A stretch of DNA of 64,000 bases from Nephrocerus scutellatus (GCA_947095585.1 OX352761.1:82513919-82577918), one strand, 5' to 3'. Shown: positions 1 to 11,704, counted from the stretch's first letter. The notes: a model not told the origin generated them from the sequence alone. Translations and numbers: made by a program.

Positions 1-46
1 TTAGTCACAAATTCCGAATTTCATGCGAATCGCTTGAAAAATTGCT

Positions 47-1537
47 TTGTTGCAGAAATTCCAGACAATAATGATCATATTCCAGAAGTTCCATAGGAAG
101 AAATCTTATAGTCACATCTTAGTCCTGCATTCCGAAGCAGATTTTCTCCATAAATTCCAGATCATAATAATTATATTCCAGAATTTCCATAGGAAGAAAT
201 CTTATGGTCACACCTTAGTCCTACATTCTGAATTTCATGCGAATCGCTTGAGAAATTGCTTTGTTCCAGAAATTCCAGACAAAAATGATCATATTCCAGA
301 AGTTCCATAGGAAGAAATCTTATAGTCACATCTTAGTCCTGCATTCCGAAATTGATTTTCTCCATAAAATCCAGATCATAATGATTATATTCCAGAAGTT
401 CCATAGGAAGAAATCTTATAGTCACATCTTAGTCACACATTCCGAATTACGTGCGAATCGCTTGAAAAATTGCTTTGTGTCAGTAATTCCAGACAATAAT
501 GATCATATTTCAGAAGTTCCATAGGAAGAAATCTTATAGTCACATCTTAGTCCTACATTCCGAATTTCATGCGAATCGCTTGAGAAACTGCTTTGTTCCA
601 TAAATTCCAGACAATAGTGATCATATTCAAGAAGTTCCAAAGGAAGAAATCTTATAGTCACATCCTAGTCACACATTCCGAATTTCGTGCGAATCGCTTG
701 AAAAATTGCCTTGTTCAAGTAATTCCAGACAATAATGATCATATTCCAGAAGTTCCATAGGAAGAAATCTTATAGTCACATCTTAGTCCTGCATTCCGAA
801 TTTCATGCGAAACGCTTGAGAAATTGCTTTGTTCCAGAAATTCCAGACAATAATGATCATATTCCAGATATACCATAGGAAGAAATCTTATAGTCACATC
901 TTAGTCACACATTTCGAATTTCGTGCCCATCGGTTTTAAAAATAGCTTTGTTCCAGAAATTCCAGACAATAATGATCATATTCCAGAAGTTCCATAGGAA
1001 GAAATCTTATAGTCGCATCTTAGTCCTACATTCCGAATTTCGTGCGAATCGCTTGAAAAATTGCTTTGTTCCAGAAATTCCAGACAATAATAATTATATT
1101 CCAGAAGTTCCATAGGAAGAAATCCTGTAGTCGCATCTTAGTCCTACATTCCGAATTTCATGCGAATCGCTTGAGAAATTGCTTTGTTCCAGAAATTCCA
1201 GACAATATTGATCATATTCCAGAAGTTCCATAGGAGGAAATTTCATAGTCATATCTTAGTCACATATTCCGAATTTTGTGCGAATCGCTTGAAAAATCGC
1301 TTTGTTCCAGAAATTCCAGACAATAATGATCATATTCCAGAAGCTCCATAGGAAGAAAGCTTATAGTCACATCTAAGTCCTACATTCCCAATTTCATGCG
1401 AATCGCTTGAGAAATTGCTAAGTTCCATAATTTCCAGACAATAATGATCATATTCCAGAAGTTCCATAGGAAGAAATGTTATAGTCCCATCTTAGTCACA
1501 AATTCCGAATTTCATGCGAATCGCTTGAAAAATTGCT
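47..1537 (+). repeat. HOR module A, copy 1 (13 monomers, 1491 bp)
   Basis: The module begins at the monomer carrying TTGTTGCAGAAATTCC and contains eleven monomers of about 118 bp (one with an extra base) and two 96-bp short monomers at positions 2 and 4. Diagnostic internal monomers carry GTCAGTAATT, CTTGTTCAAGTAATT, CCAGATATACC and GTGCCCATCGG, and the module ends with GCTAAGTTCC. This copy has two private variants, GAAGCAGAT near 134-141 and GCGAAACGC at 807-815, shared with the module at 18869. Confidence 0.93.
143..238 (+). repeat. Example of the 96-bp short monomer
   Basis: The short monomers read CCGAAGCTGATTTTCTCC or CCGAAATTGATTTTCTCC. The full form at about 39237-39281 has 22 more bases between CATTCCGA and TTGATTTTC. 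The missing segment includes the GCGAATCGC dyad and the CENP-B-box-like site. Because 96 and 118 differ by 22, the loss also changes the reading-frame phase, which explains the longer spurious open frames at these places. Short monomers sit at positions 2 and 4 of A and position 2 of B. The boundaries given follow the landmark phase and are approximate. Confidence 0.75.
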
Positions 1538-2108
1538 TTGTTGCAGAAATTCCAGACAATAATGATCATATTCCAGAAGTTCCATAGGAAGAAATCTTAT
1601 AGTCACATCTTAGTCCTGCATTCCGAAGCTGATTTTCTCCATAAATTCCAGATCATAATAATTATATTCCAGAATTTCCATAGGAAGAAATCTTATAATC
1701 ACATCTTAGTCACACATTCCGAATTTCGTGCGAATCGCTTGAAAAGTTGCTTTGTTCAAGAAATTCCAGACAATAATGATCATATTCCAGAAATACCATA
1801 GGAAGAAATCTTATAGTCACTTCTTAGTCACACATTCCGAATTTCGGGCGAATCGCTTGAAAAATTGCTTTGTTCCAGTTATTCCAGACAATAATGATCA
1901 TATTTCAGAAGTTCCATAGGAAGAAATCTTATAGTCGCATCTTAGTCCTACATTCCGAATTTCATGCGAATCGCTTGAGAAATTGCTTTGTTCCAGAAAT
2001 TCCAGACAATAATGATCATATTCCAGGAGTTATATAGGAAGAAATCTTATAGTCACATCTTAGTCAAACATTCCGAATTTCAAGCGAATCGCTTGAAAAT
2101 TTGCTTTG

Positions 2109-2146
2109 TTCCAGAAATTCCAGACAATAATGATCATATTCCAGAA
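2109..2146 (+). other. Paired TTCCAGAA (heat-shock-element-like) sites
   Basis: TTCCAGAA occurs at 2109-2116 and 2139-2146, a 30-bp spacing close to three helical turns, with the perfect palindrome ATGATCAT at 2130-2137 between them. TTCnnGAA is the core inverted pair of a heat-shock element, and each copy is followed by nnTCC, one base away from a third unit. The arrangement recurs in most monomers. Binding by heat-shock factor is only a possibility; the motif may simply record an older short internal repeat of the monomer. Confidence 0.3.
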
Positions 2147-2201
2147 GTTCCATAGGAAGAAATCTTATAGTTACATCTTAGTCCTACGTTCCAAATTTCA
2201 T

Positions 2202-2210
2202 GCGAATCGC
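2202..2210 (+). other. GCGAATCGC dyad, constant block of the monomer
   Basis: GCGA-A-TCGC is a nine-base dyad around one central base. It is among the least variable parts of the monomer and the main CpG-containing segment. A second dyad, ATTC-C-GAAT, lies about 11 bp upstream in most monomers (in this copy it is altered to GTTCCAAAT). Both could serve as protein sites or small hairpins; nothing in the sequence decides between these. Confidence 0.4.
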
Positions 2211-2223
2211 TTGAGAAATTGCT

Positions 2224-2459
2224 TTGTTCCCGAAATTCCAGACAATAATGATCATATTCCAGAAATACCATAGGAAGAAATCTTATAGTCACATCTTAGT
2301 CACGCATTCCGAATTTCGTGCGAATCGCTTGAAAAATTGCTTTGTTCCAGAAATTCCAGACAATAGTGATAATATTCAAGAAGTTCCAAAGGAAGAAATC
2401 TTGTAGTCACATCTTAGTCACACATTCCGAATTTCGTGCGAATCGCTTGAAAAATTGCT
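2224..2459 (+). repeat. Representative two-monomer (236-bp) unit
   Basis: Two consecutive 118-bp monomers illustrate the two main classes. One class has CCTAC before ATTCCGAA, CATGCG after it, and TTGAGAAA. The other has CACAC, CGTGCG and TTGAAAAA. The three diagnostic positions are usually linked, and the classes tend to alternate along the array, pointing to an ancestral 236-bp dimer. Direct 236-bp tandem steps are still visible at 36786/37022 and at about 39091/39327. Some monomers are hybrids of the two classes, as expected from exchange between them. Confidence 0.85.
2432..2448 (+). other. CENP-B-box-like 17-mer (one example of many)
   Basis: The bases TTTCGTGCGAATCGCTT, read against the mammalian pattern NTTCGNNNNANNCGGGN, match TTCG, the central A and the following CG, which is 7 of 9 essential positions; the last two G are C and T here. 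The match occurs in the CGTG class of monomer; the CATG class loses one more position. The 96-bp short monomers lack the site completely. The consensus is established for mammals. Whether any protein binds this version is unknown, and a chance match in a high-copy repeat is possible. Confidence 0.3.
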
Positions 2460-2931
2460 TTGTTCCAGAAATTCCAGACAATAATAATTATATTCCAGAA
2501 GTTCCAAAGGAAGAAATCCTGTAGTCGCATCTTAGTCCTACATTCCGAAATTCATGCGAATCGCTTGAGAAATTGCTTTGTTCCAGAAATTCCAGACAAT
2601 ATTGATCATATTCCAGAAGTTCCATAGGAGGAAATTTCATAGTCATATCTTAGTCACACATTCCGAATTTTGTGCGAATCGCTTGAAAAATCGCTTTGTT
2701 CCAGAAATTCCAGACAATAATGATCATATTCCAGAAGCTCCATAGGAAGAAAGCTTATAGTCACATCTAAGTCCTACATTCCCAATTTCATGCGAATCGC
2801 TTGAGAAATTGCTTTGTTCCATAATTTCCAGACAATAATGATCATATTCCAGAAGTTCCATAGGAAGAAATGTTATAGTCCCATCTTAGTCACAAATTCC
2901 GAATTTCATGCGAATCGCTTGAAAAATTGCT

Positions 2932-4422
2932 TTGTTGCAGAAATTCCAGACAATAATGATCATATTCCAGAAGTTCCATAGGAAGAAATCTTATAGTCAC
3001 ATCTTAGTCCTGCATTCCGAAGCTGATTTTCTCCATAAATTCCAGATCATAATAATTATATTCCAGAATTTCCATAGGAAGAAATCTTATGGTCACACCT
3101 TAGTCCTACATTCTGAATTTCATGCGAATCGCTTGAGAAATTGCTTTGTTCCAGAAATTCCAGACAAAAATGATCATATTCCAGAAGTTCCATAGGAAGA
3201 AATCTTATAGTCACATCTTAGTCCTGCATTCCGAAATTGATTTTCTCCATCAAATCCAGATCATAATGATTATATTCCAGAAGTTCCATAGGAAGAAATC
3301 TTATAGTCACATCTTAGTCACACATTCCGAATTACGTGCGAATCGCTTGAAAAATTGCTTTGTGTCAGTAATTCCAGACAATAATGATCATATTTCAGAA
3401 GTTCCATAGGAAGAAATCTTATAGTCACATCTTAGTCCTACATTCCGAATTTCATGCGAATCGCTTGAGAAACTGCTTTGTTCCATAAATTCCAGACAAT
3501 AGTGATCATATTCAAGAAGTTCCAAAGGAAGAAATCTTATAGTCACATCCTAGTCACACATTCCGAATTTCGTGCGAATCGCTTGAAAAATTGCCTTGTT
3601 CAAGTAATTCCAGACAATAATGATCATATTCCAGAAGTTCCATAGGAAGAAATCTTATAGTCACATCTTAGTCCTGCATTCCGAATTTCATGCGAATCGC
3701 TTGAGAAATTGCTTTGTTCCAGAAATTCCAGACAATAATGATCATATTCCAGATATACCATAGGAAGAAATCTTATAGTCACATCTTAGTCACACATTTC
3801 GAATTTCGTGCCCATCGGTTTTAAAAATAGCTTTGTTCCAGAAATTCCAGACAATAATGATCATATTCCAGAAGTTCCATAGGAAGAAATCTTATAGTCG
3901 CATCTTAGTCCTACATTCCGAATTTCGTGCGAATCGCTTGAAAAATTGCTTTGTTCCAGAAATTCCAGACAATAATAATTATATTCCAGAAGTTCCATAG
4001 GAAGAAATCCTGTAGTCGCATCTTAGTCCTACATTCCGAATTTCATGCGAATCGCTTGAGAAATTGCTTTGTTCCAGAAATTCCAGACAATATTGATCAT
4101 ATTCCAGAAGTTCCATAGGAGGAAATTTCATAGTCATATCTTAGTCACACATTCCGAATTTTGTGCGAATCGCTTGAAAAATCGCTTTGTTCCAGAAATT
4201 CCAGACAATAATGATCATATTCCAGAAGCTCCATAGGAAGAAAGCTTATAGTCACATCTAAGTCCTACATTCCCAATTTCATGCGAATCGCTTGAGAAAT
4301 TGCTAAGTTCCATAATTTCCAGACAATAATGATCATATTCCAGAAGTTCCATAGGAAGAAATGTTATAGTCCCATCTTAGTCACAAATTCCGAATTTCAT
4401 GCGAATCGCTTGAAAAATTGCT
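2932..4422 (+). repeat. HOR module A, copy 2
   Basis: This is a full-length 1491-bp A module. It has a private base change in its second short monomer, giving CTCCATCAAATCC near 3245-3257 where other copies have CTCCATAAAATCC. The AB pair 47-2931 followed by this module sets the 2885-bp period. Confidence 0.93.
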
Positions 4423-5934
4423 TTGTTGCAGAAATTCCAGACAATAATGATCATATTCCAGAAGTTCCATAGGAAGAAATCTTATAGTCACATCTTAGTC
4501 CTGCATTCCGAAGCTGATTTTCTCCATAAATTCCAGATCATAATAATTATATTCCAGAATTTCCATAGGAAGAAATCTTATAATCACATCTTAGTCACAC
4601 ATTCCGAATTTCGTGCGAATCGCTTGAAAAGTTGCTTTGTTCAAGAAATTCCAGACAATAATGATCATATTCCAGAAATACCATAGGAAGAAATCTTATA
4701 GTCACTTCTTAGTCACACATTCCGAATTTCGTGCGAATCGCTTGAAAAATTGCTTTGTTCCAGTTATTCCAGACAATAATGATCATATTTCAGAAGTTCC
4801 ATAGGAAGAAATCTTATAGTCGCATCTTAGTCCTACATTCCGAATTTCATGCGAATCGCTTGAGAAATTGCTTTGTTCCAGAAATTCCAGACAATAATGA
4901 TCATATTCCAGGAGTTATATAGGAAGAAATCTTATAGTCACATCTTAGTCAAACATTCCGAATTTCAAGCGAATCGCTTGAAAATTTGCTTTGTTCCAGA
5001 AATTCCAGACAATAATGATCATATTCCAGAAGTTCCATAGGAAGAAATCTTATAGTTACATCTTAGTCCTACGTTCCAAATTTCATGCGAATCGCTTGAG
5101 AAATTGCTTTGTTCCCGAAATTCCAGACAATAATGATCATATTCCAGAAATACCATAGGAAGAAATCTTATAGTCACATCTTAGTCACGCATTCCGAATT
5201 TCGTGCGAATCGCTTGAAAAATTGCTTTGTTCCAGAAATTCCAGATAATAGTGATAATATTCAAGAAGTTCCAAAGGAAGAAATCTTGTAGTCACATCTT
5301 AGTCACACATTCCGAATTTCGTGCGAATCGCTTGAAAAATTGCTTTGTTCCAGAAATTCCAGACAATAATAATTATATTCCAGAAGTTCCAAAGGAAGAA
5401 ATCCTGTAGTCGCATCTTAGTCCTACATTCCGAAATTCATGCGAATCGCTTGAGAAATTGCTTTGTTCCAGAAATTCCAGACAATATTGATCATATTCAA
5501 GAAGTTCCAAAGGAAGAAATCTTATAGTCACATCCTAGTCACACATTCCGAATTTCGTGCGAATCGCTTGAAAAATTGCCTTGTTCAAGTAATTCCAGAC
5601 AATAATGATCATATTCCAGAAGTTCCATAGGAAGAAATCTTATAGTCACATCTTAGTCCTGCATTCCGAATTTCATGCGAATCGCTTGAAAAATCGCTTT
5701 GTTCCAGAAATTCCAGACAATAATGATCATATTCCAGAAGCTCCATAGGAAGAAAGCTTATAGTCACATCTAAGTCCTACATTCCCAATTTCATGCGAAT
5801 CGCTTGAGAAATTGCTAAGTTCCATAATTTCCAGACAATAATGATCATATTCCAGAAGTTCCATAGGAAGAAATGTTATAGTCCCATCTTAGTCACAAAT
5901 TCCGAATTTCATGCGAATCGCTTGAAAAATTGCT
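4423..5934 (+). repeat. Recombinant B/A module (1512 bp)
   Basis: The module follows B from 4423 to about 5463. It then switches within a monomer into A sequence (ATATTCAAGAAGTTCCAAAG, then CCTTGTTCAAGTAATT), jumps over the A monomers with CCAGATATACC and GTGCCCATCGG, and finishes with the A-type end GCTAAGTTCC. Its length equals B plus one monomer. The switch points fall at homologous positions of the 118-bp phase, as expected for unequal crossing-over or conversion. It also carries the CAGATAATAG variant near 5242, shared with the B module at 23621. Confidence 0.85.
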
Positions 5935-7328
5935 TTGTTGCAGAAATTCCAGACAATAATGATCATATTCCAGAAGTTCCATAGGAAGAAATCTTATAGT
6001 CACATCTTAGTCCTGCATTCCGAAGCTGATTTTCTCCATAAATTCCAGATCATAATAATTATATTCCAGAATTTCCATAGGAAGAAATCTTATAATCACA
6101 TCTTAGTCACACATTCCGAATTTCGTGCGAATCGCTTGAAAAGTTGCTTTGTTCAAGAAATTCCAGACAATAATGATCATATTCCAGAAATACCATAGGA
6201 AGAAATCTTATAGTCACTTCTTAGTCACACATTCCGAATTTCGTGCGAATCGCTTGAAAAATTGCTTTGTTCCAGTTATTCCAGACAATAATGATCATAT
6301 TTCAGAAGTTCCATAGGAAGAAATCTTATAGTCGCATCTTAGTCCTACATTCCGAATTTCATGCGAATCGCTTGAGAAATTGCTTTGTTCCAGAAATTCC
6401 AGACAATAATGATCATATTCCAGGAGTTATATAGGAAGAAATCTTATAGTCACATCTTAGTTAAACATTCCGAATTTCAAGCGAATCGCTTGAAAATTTG
6501 CTTTGTTCCAGAAATTCCAGACAATAATGATCATATTCCAGAAGTTCCATAGGAAGAAATCTTATAGTTACATCTTAGTCCTACGTTCCAAATTTCATGC
6601 GAATCGCTTGAGAAATTGCTTTGTTCCCGAAATTCCAGACAATAATGATCATATTCCAGAAATACCATAGGAAGAAATCTTATAGTCACATCTTAGTCAC
6701 GCATTCCGAATTTCGTGCGAATCGCTTGAAAAATTGCTTTGTTCCAGAAATTCCAGACAATAGTGATAATATTCAAGAAGTTCCAAAGGAAGAAATCTTG
6801 TAGTCACATCTTAGTCACACATTCCGAATTTCGTGCGAATCGCTTGAAAAATTGCTTTGTTCCAGAAATTCCAGACAATAATAATTATATTCCAGAAGTT
6901 CCAAAGGAAGAAATCCTGTAGTCGCATCTTAGTCCTACATTCCGAAATTCATGCGAATCGCTTGAGAAATTGCTTTGTTCCAGAAATTCCAGACAATATT
7001 GATCATATTCCAGAAGTTCCATAGGAGGAAATTTCATAGTCATATCTTAGTCACACATTCCGAATTTTGTGCGAATCGCTTGAAAAATCGCTTTGTTCCA
7101 GAAATTCCAGACAATAATGATCATATTCCAGAAGCTCCATAGGAAGAAAGCTTATAGTCACATCTAAGTCCTACATTCCCAATTTCATGCGAATCGCTTG
7201 AGAAATTGCTTTGTTCCATAATTTCCAGACAATAATGATCATATTCCAGAAGTTCCATAGGAAGAAATGTTATAGTCCCATCTTAGTCACAAATTCCGAA
7301 TTTCATGCGAATCGCTTGAAAAATTGCT
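5935..7328 (+). repeat. HOR module B, copy 2
   Basis: This 1394-bp B module follows directly after the recombinant module, which itself begins as B. It has a private TTAGTTAAACATT variant near 6457-6469 and is otherwise standard. Confidence 0.92.
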
Positions 7329-8819
7329 TTGTTGCAGAAATTCCAGACAATAATGATCATATTCCAGAAGTTCCATAGGAAGAAATCTTATAGTCACATC
7401 TTAGTCCTGCATTCCGAAGCTGATTTTCTCCATAAATTCCAGATCATAATAATTATATTCCAGAATTTCCATAGGAAGAAATCTTATGGTCACACCTTAG
7501 TCCTACATTCTGAATTTCATGCGAATCGCTTGAGAGATTGCTTTGTTCCAGAAATTCCAGACAAAAATGATCATATTCCAGAAGTTCCATAGGAAGAAAT
7601 CTTATAGTCACATCTTAGTCCTGCATTCCGAAATTGATTTTCTCCATAAAATCCAGATCATAATGATTATATTCCAGAAGTTCCATAGGAAGAAATCTTA
7701 TAGTCACATCTTAGTCACACATTCCGAATTACGTGCGAATCGCTTGAAAAATTGCTTTGTGTCAGTAATTCCAGACAATAATGATCATATTTCAGAAGTT
7801 CCATAGGAAGAAATCTTATAGTCACATCTTAGTCCTACATTCCGAATTTCATGCGAATCGCTTGAGAAACTGCTTTGTTCCATAAATTCCAGACAATAGT
7901 GATCATATTCAAGAAGTTCCAAAGGAAGAAATCTTATAGTCACATCCTAGTCACACATTCCGAATTTCGTGCGAATCGCTTGAAAAATTGCCTTGTTCAA
8001 GTAATTCCAGACAATAATGATCATATTCCAGAAGTTCCATAGGAAGAAATCTTATAGTCACATCTTAGTCCTGCATTCCGAATTTCATGCGAATCGCTTG
8101 AGAAATTGCTTTGTTCCAGAAATTCCAGACAATAATGATCATATTCCAGATATACCATAGGAAGAAATCTTATAGTCACATCTTAGTCACACATTTCGAA
8201 TTTCGTGCCCATCGGTTTTAAAAATAGCTTTGTTCCAGAAATTCCAGACAATAATGATCATATTCCAGAAGTTCCATAGGAAGAAATCTTATAGTCGCAT
8301 CTTAGTCCTACATTCCGAATTTCGTGCGAATCGCTTGAAAAATTGCTTTGTTCCAGAAATTCCAGACAATAATAATTATATTCCAGAAGTTCCATAGGAA
8401 GAAATCCTGTAGTCGCATCTTAGTCCTACATTCCGAATTTCATGCGAATCGCTTGAGAAATTGCTTTGTTCCAGAAATTCCAGACAATATTGATCATATT
8501 CCAGAAGTTCCATAGGAGGAAATTTCATAGTCATATCTTAGTCACACATTCCGAATTTTGTTCGAATCGCTTGAAAAATCGCTTTGTTCCAGAAATTCCA
8601 GACAATAATGATCATATTCCAGAAGCTCCATAGGAAGAAAGCTTATAGTCACATCTAAGTCCTACATTCCCAATTTCATGCGAATCGCTTGAGAAATTGC
8701 TAAGTTCCATAATTTCCAGACAATAATGATCATATTCCAGAAGTTCCATAGGAAGAAATGTTATAGTCCCATCTTAGTCACAAATTCCGAATTTCATGCG
8801 AATCGCTTGAAAAATTGCT
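7329..8819 (+). repeat. HOR module A, copy 3
   Basis: This 1491-bp A module carries TTGAGAGATTGC near 7531, a variant shared only with the next A module (10214). Near 8560 it has a private TTGTTCGAATCGC in place of TTGTGCGAATCGC. Confidence 0.92.
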
Positions 8820-10213
8820 TTGTTGCAGAAATTCCAGACAATAATGATCATATTCCAGAAGTTCCATAGGAAGAAATCTTATAGTCACATCTTAGTCCTG
8901 CATTCCGAAGCTGATTTTCTCCATAAATTCCAGATCATAATAATTATATTCCAGAATTTCCATAGGAAGAAATCTTATAATCACATCTTAGTCACACATT
9001 CCGAATTTCGTGCGAATCGCTTGAAAAGTTGCTTTGTTCAAGAAATTCCAGACAATAATGATCATATTCCAGAAATACCATAGGAAGAAATCTTATAGTC
9101 ACTTCTTAGTCACACATTCCGAATTTCGTGCGAATCGCTTGAAAAATTGCTTTGTTCCAGTTATTCCAGACAATAATGATCATATTTCAGAAGTTCCATA
9201 GGAAGAAATCTTATAGTCGCATCTTAGTCCTACATTCCGAATTTCATGCGAATCGCTTGAGAAATTGCTTTGTTCCAGAAATTCCAGACAATAATGATCA
9301 TATTCCAGGAGTTATATAGGAAGAAATCTTATAGTCACATCTTAGTCAAACATTCCGAATTTCAAGCGAATCGCTTGAAAATTTGCTTTGTTCCAGAAAT
9401 TCCAGACAATAATGATCATATTCCAGAAGTTCCATAGGAAGAAATCTTATAGTTACATCTTAGTCCTACGTTCCAAATTTCATGCGAATCGCTTGAGAAA
9501 TTGCTTTGTTCCCGAAATTCCAGACAATAATGATCATATTCCAGAAATACCATAGGAAGAAATCTTATAGTCACATCTTAGTCACGCATTCCGAATTTCG
9601 TGCGAATCGCTTGAAAAATTGCTTTGTTCCAGAAATTCCAGACAATAGTGATAATATTCAAGAAGTTCCAAAGGAAGAAATCTTGTAGTCACATCTTAGT
9701 CATACATTCCGAATTTCGTGCGAATCGCTTGAAAAATTGCTTTGTTCCAGAAATTCCAGACAATAATAATTATATTCCAGAAGTTCCAAAGGAAGAAATC
9801 CTGTAGTCGCATCTTAGTCCTACATTCCGAAATTCATGCGAATCGCTTGAGAAATTGCTTTGTTCCAGAAATTCCAGACAATATTGATCATATTCCAGAA
9901 GTTCCATAGGAGGAAATTTCATAGTCATATCTTAGTCACACATTCCGAATTTTGTGCGAATCGCTTGAAAAATCGCTTTGTTCCAGAAATTCCAGACAAT
10001 AATGATCATATTCCAGAAGCTCCATAGGAAGAAAGCTTATAGTCACATCTAAGTCCTACATTCCCAATTTCATGCGAATCGCTTGAGAAATTGCTTTGTT
10101 CCATAATTTCCAGACAATAATGATCATATTCCAGAAGTTCCATAGGAAGAAATGTTATAGTCCCATCTTAGTCACAAATTCCGAATTTCATGCGAATCGC
10201 TTGAAAAATTGCT
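8820..10213 (+). repeat. HOR module B, copy 3
   Basis: This is a 1394-bp B module. It carries CATACATTCC near 9702 where most B modules have CACACATTCC; the same change is in the next B module. With its neighbours this marks 7329-10213 and 10214-13098 as sister 2885-bp units. Confidence 0.92.
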
Positions 10214-11704
10214 TTGTTGCAGAAATTCCAGACAATAATGATCATATTCCAGAAGTTCCATAGGAAGAAATCTTATAGTCACATCTTAGTCCTGCATTCC
10301 GAAGCTGATTTTCTCCATAAATTCCAGATCATAATAATTATATTCCAGAATTTCCATAGGAAGAAATCTTATGGTCACACCTTAGTCCTACATTCTGAAT
10401 TTCATGCGAATCGCTTGAGAGATTGCTTTGTTCCAGAAATTCCAGACAAAAATGATCATATTCCAGAAGTTCCATAGGAAGAAATCTTATAGTCACATCT
10501 TAGTCCTGCATTCCGAAATTGATTTTCTCCATAAAATCCAGATCATAATGATTATATTCCAGAAGTTCCATAGGAAGAAATCTTATAGTCACATCTTAGT
10601 CACACATTCCGAATTACGTGCGAATCGCTTGAAAAATTGCTTTGTGTCAGTAATTCCAGACAATAATGATCATATTTCAGAAGTTCCATAGGAAGAAATC
10701 TTATAGTCACATCTTAGTCCTACATTCCGAATTTCATGCGAATCGCTTGAGAAACTGCTTTGTTCCATAAATTCCAGACAATAGTGATCATATTCAAGAA
10801 GTTCCAAAGGAAGAAATCTTATAGTCACATCCTAGTCACACATTCCGAATTTCGTGCGAATCGCTTGAAAAATTGCCTTGTTCAAGTAATTCCAGACAAT
10901 AATGATCATATTCCAGAAGTTCCATAGGAAGAAATCTTATAGTCACATCTTAGTCCTGCATTCCGAATTTCATGCGAATCGCTTGAGAAATTGCTTTGTT
11001 CCAGAAATTCCAGACAATAATGATCATATTCCAGATATACCATAGGAAGAAATCTTATAGTCACATCTTAGTCACACATTTCGAATTTCGTGCCCATCGG
11101 TTTTAAAAATAGCTTTGTTCCAGAAATTCCAGACAATAATGATCATATTCCAGAAGTTCCATAGGAAGAAATCTTATAGTCGCATCTTAGTCCTACATTC
11201 CGAATTTCGTGCGAATCGCTTGAAAAATTGCTTTGTTCCAGAAATTCCAGACAATAATAATTATATTCCAGAAGTTCCATAGGAAGAAATCCTGTAGTCG
11301 CATCTTAGTCCTACATTCCGAATTTCATGCGAATCGCTTGAGAAATTGCTTTGTTCCAGAAATTCCAGACAATATTGATCATATTCCAGAAGTTCCATAG
11401 GAGGAAATTTCATAGTCATATCTTAGTCACACATTCCGAATTTTGTGCGAATCGCTTGAAAAATCGCTTTGTTCCAGAAATTCCAGACAATAATGATCAT
11501 ATTCCAGAAGCTCCATAGGAAGAAAGCTTATAGTCACATCTAAGTCCTACATTCCCAATTTCATGCGAATCGCTTGAGAAATTGCTAAGTTCCATAATTT
11601 CCAGACAATAATGATCATATTCCAGAAGTTCCATAGGAAGAATTGTTATAGTCCCATCTTAGTCACAAATTCCGAATTTCATGCGAATCGCTTGAAAAAT
11701 TGCT
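10214..11704 (+). repeat. HOR module A, copy 4
   Basis: This 1491-bp A module shares TTGAGAGATTGC (near 10415) with the copy before it. It shares the end variant GAAGAATTGTTATAG (near 11637) with the copy after it. It is therefore intermediate between its two neighbours. Confidence 0.92.

Larger units (their letters stand above)
1538..2931 (+). repeat. HOR module B, copy 1 (12 monomers, 1394 bp)
   Basis: B starts with the same TTGTTGCAG monomer and one 96-bp short monomer, then diverges from A with AAAAGTTGCTTTGTTCAAG, a TTCCAGTTATT monomer, a GGAGTTATATAGG monomer, a CCCGAAATTCC monomer and a TGATAATATTCAAG monomer. It ends with GCTTTGTTCCATAATTT instead of the GCTAAGTTCC of A. This copy has the rare CGGGCG variant at 1845-1850, also found at 21043. 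Confidence 0.93.

Noticed and set aside
47..310. Open frames of 60 and 87 codons repeated through the whole satellite (plus strand), and the 60-91-codon minus-strand frames in the flanks
   Set aside because: They begin with alternative start codons such as TTG at the same place in the monomer and end when the 118-bp unit (118 = 3 x 39 + 1) shifts the frame; a 96-bp unit (divisible by three) extends them. They follow repeat phase, not selection on protein.
1..1500. CRISPR array
   Set aside because: Repeats are contiguous 118-bp units without unique spacers, no cas genes are present, and the retroelement shows a eukaryotic context.
2432..2448. True CENP-B box
   Set aside because: The last two essential G are missing, so it is listed only as similar; calling it functional would need binding data.
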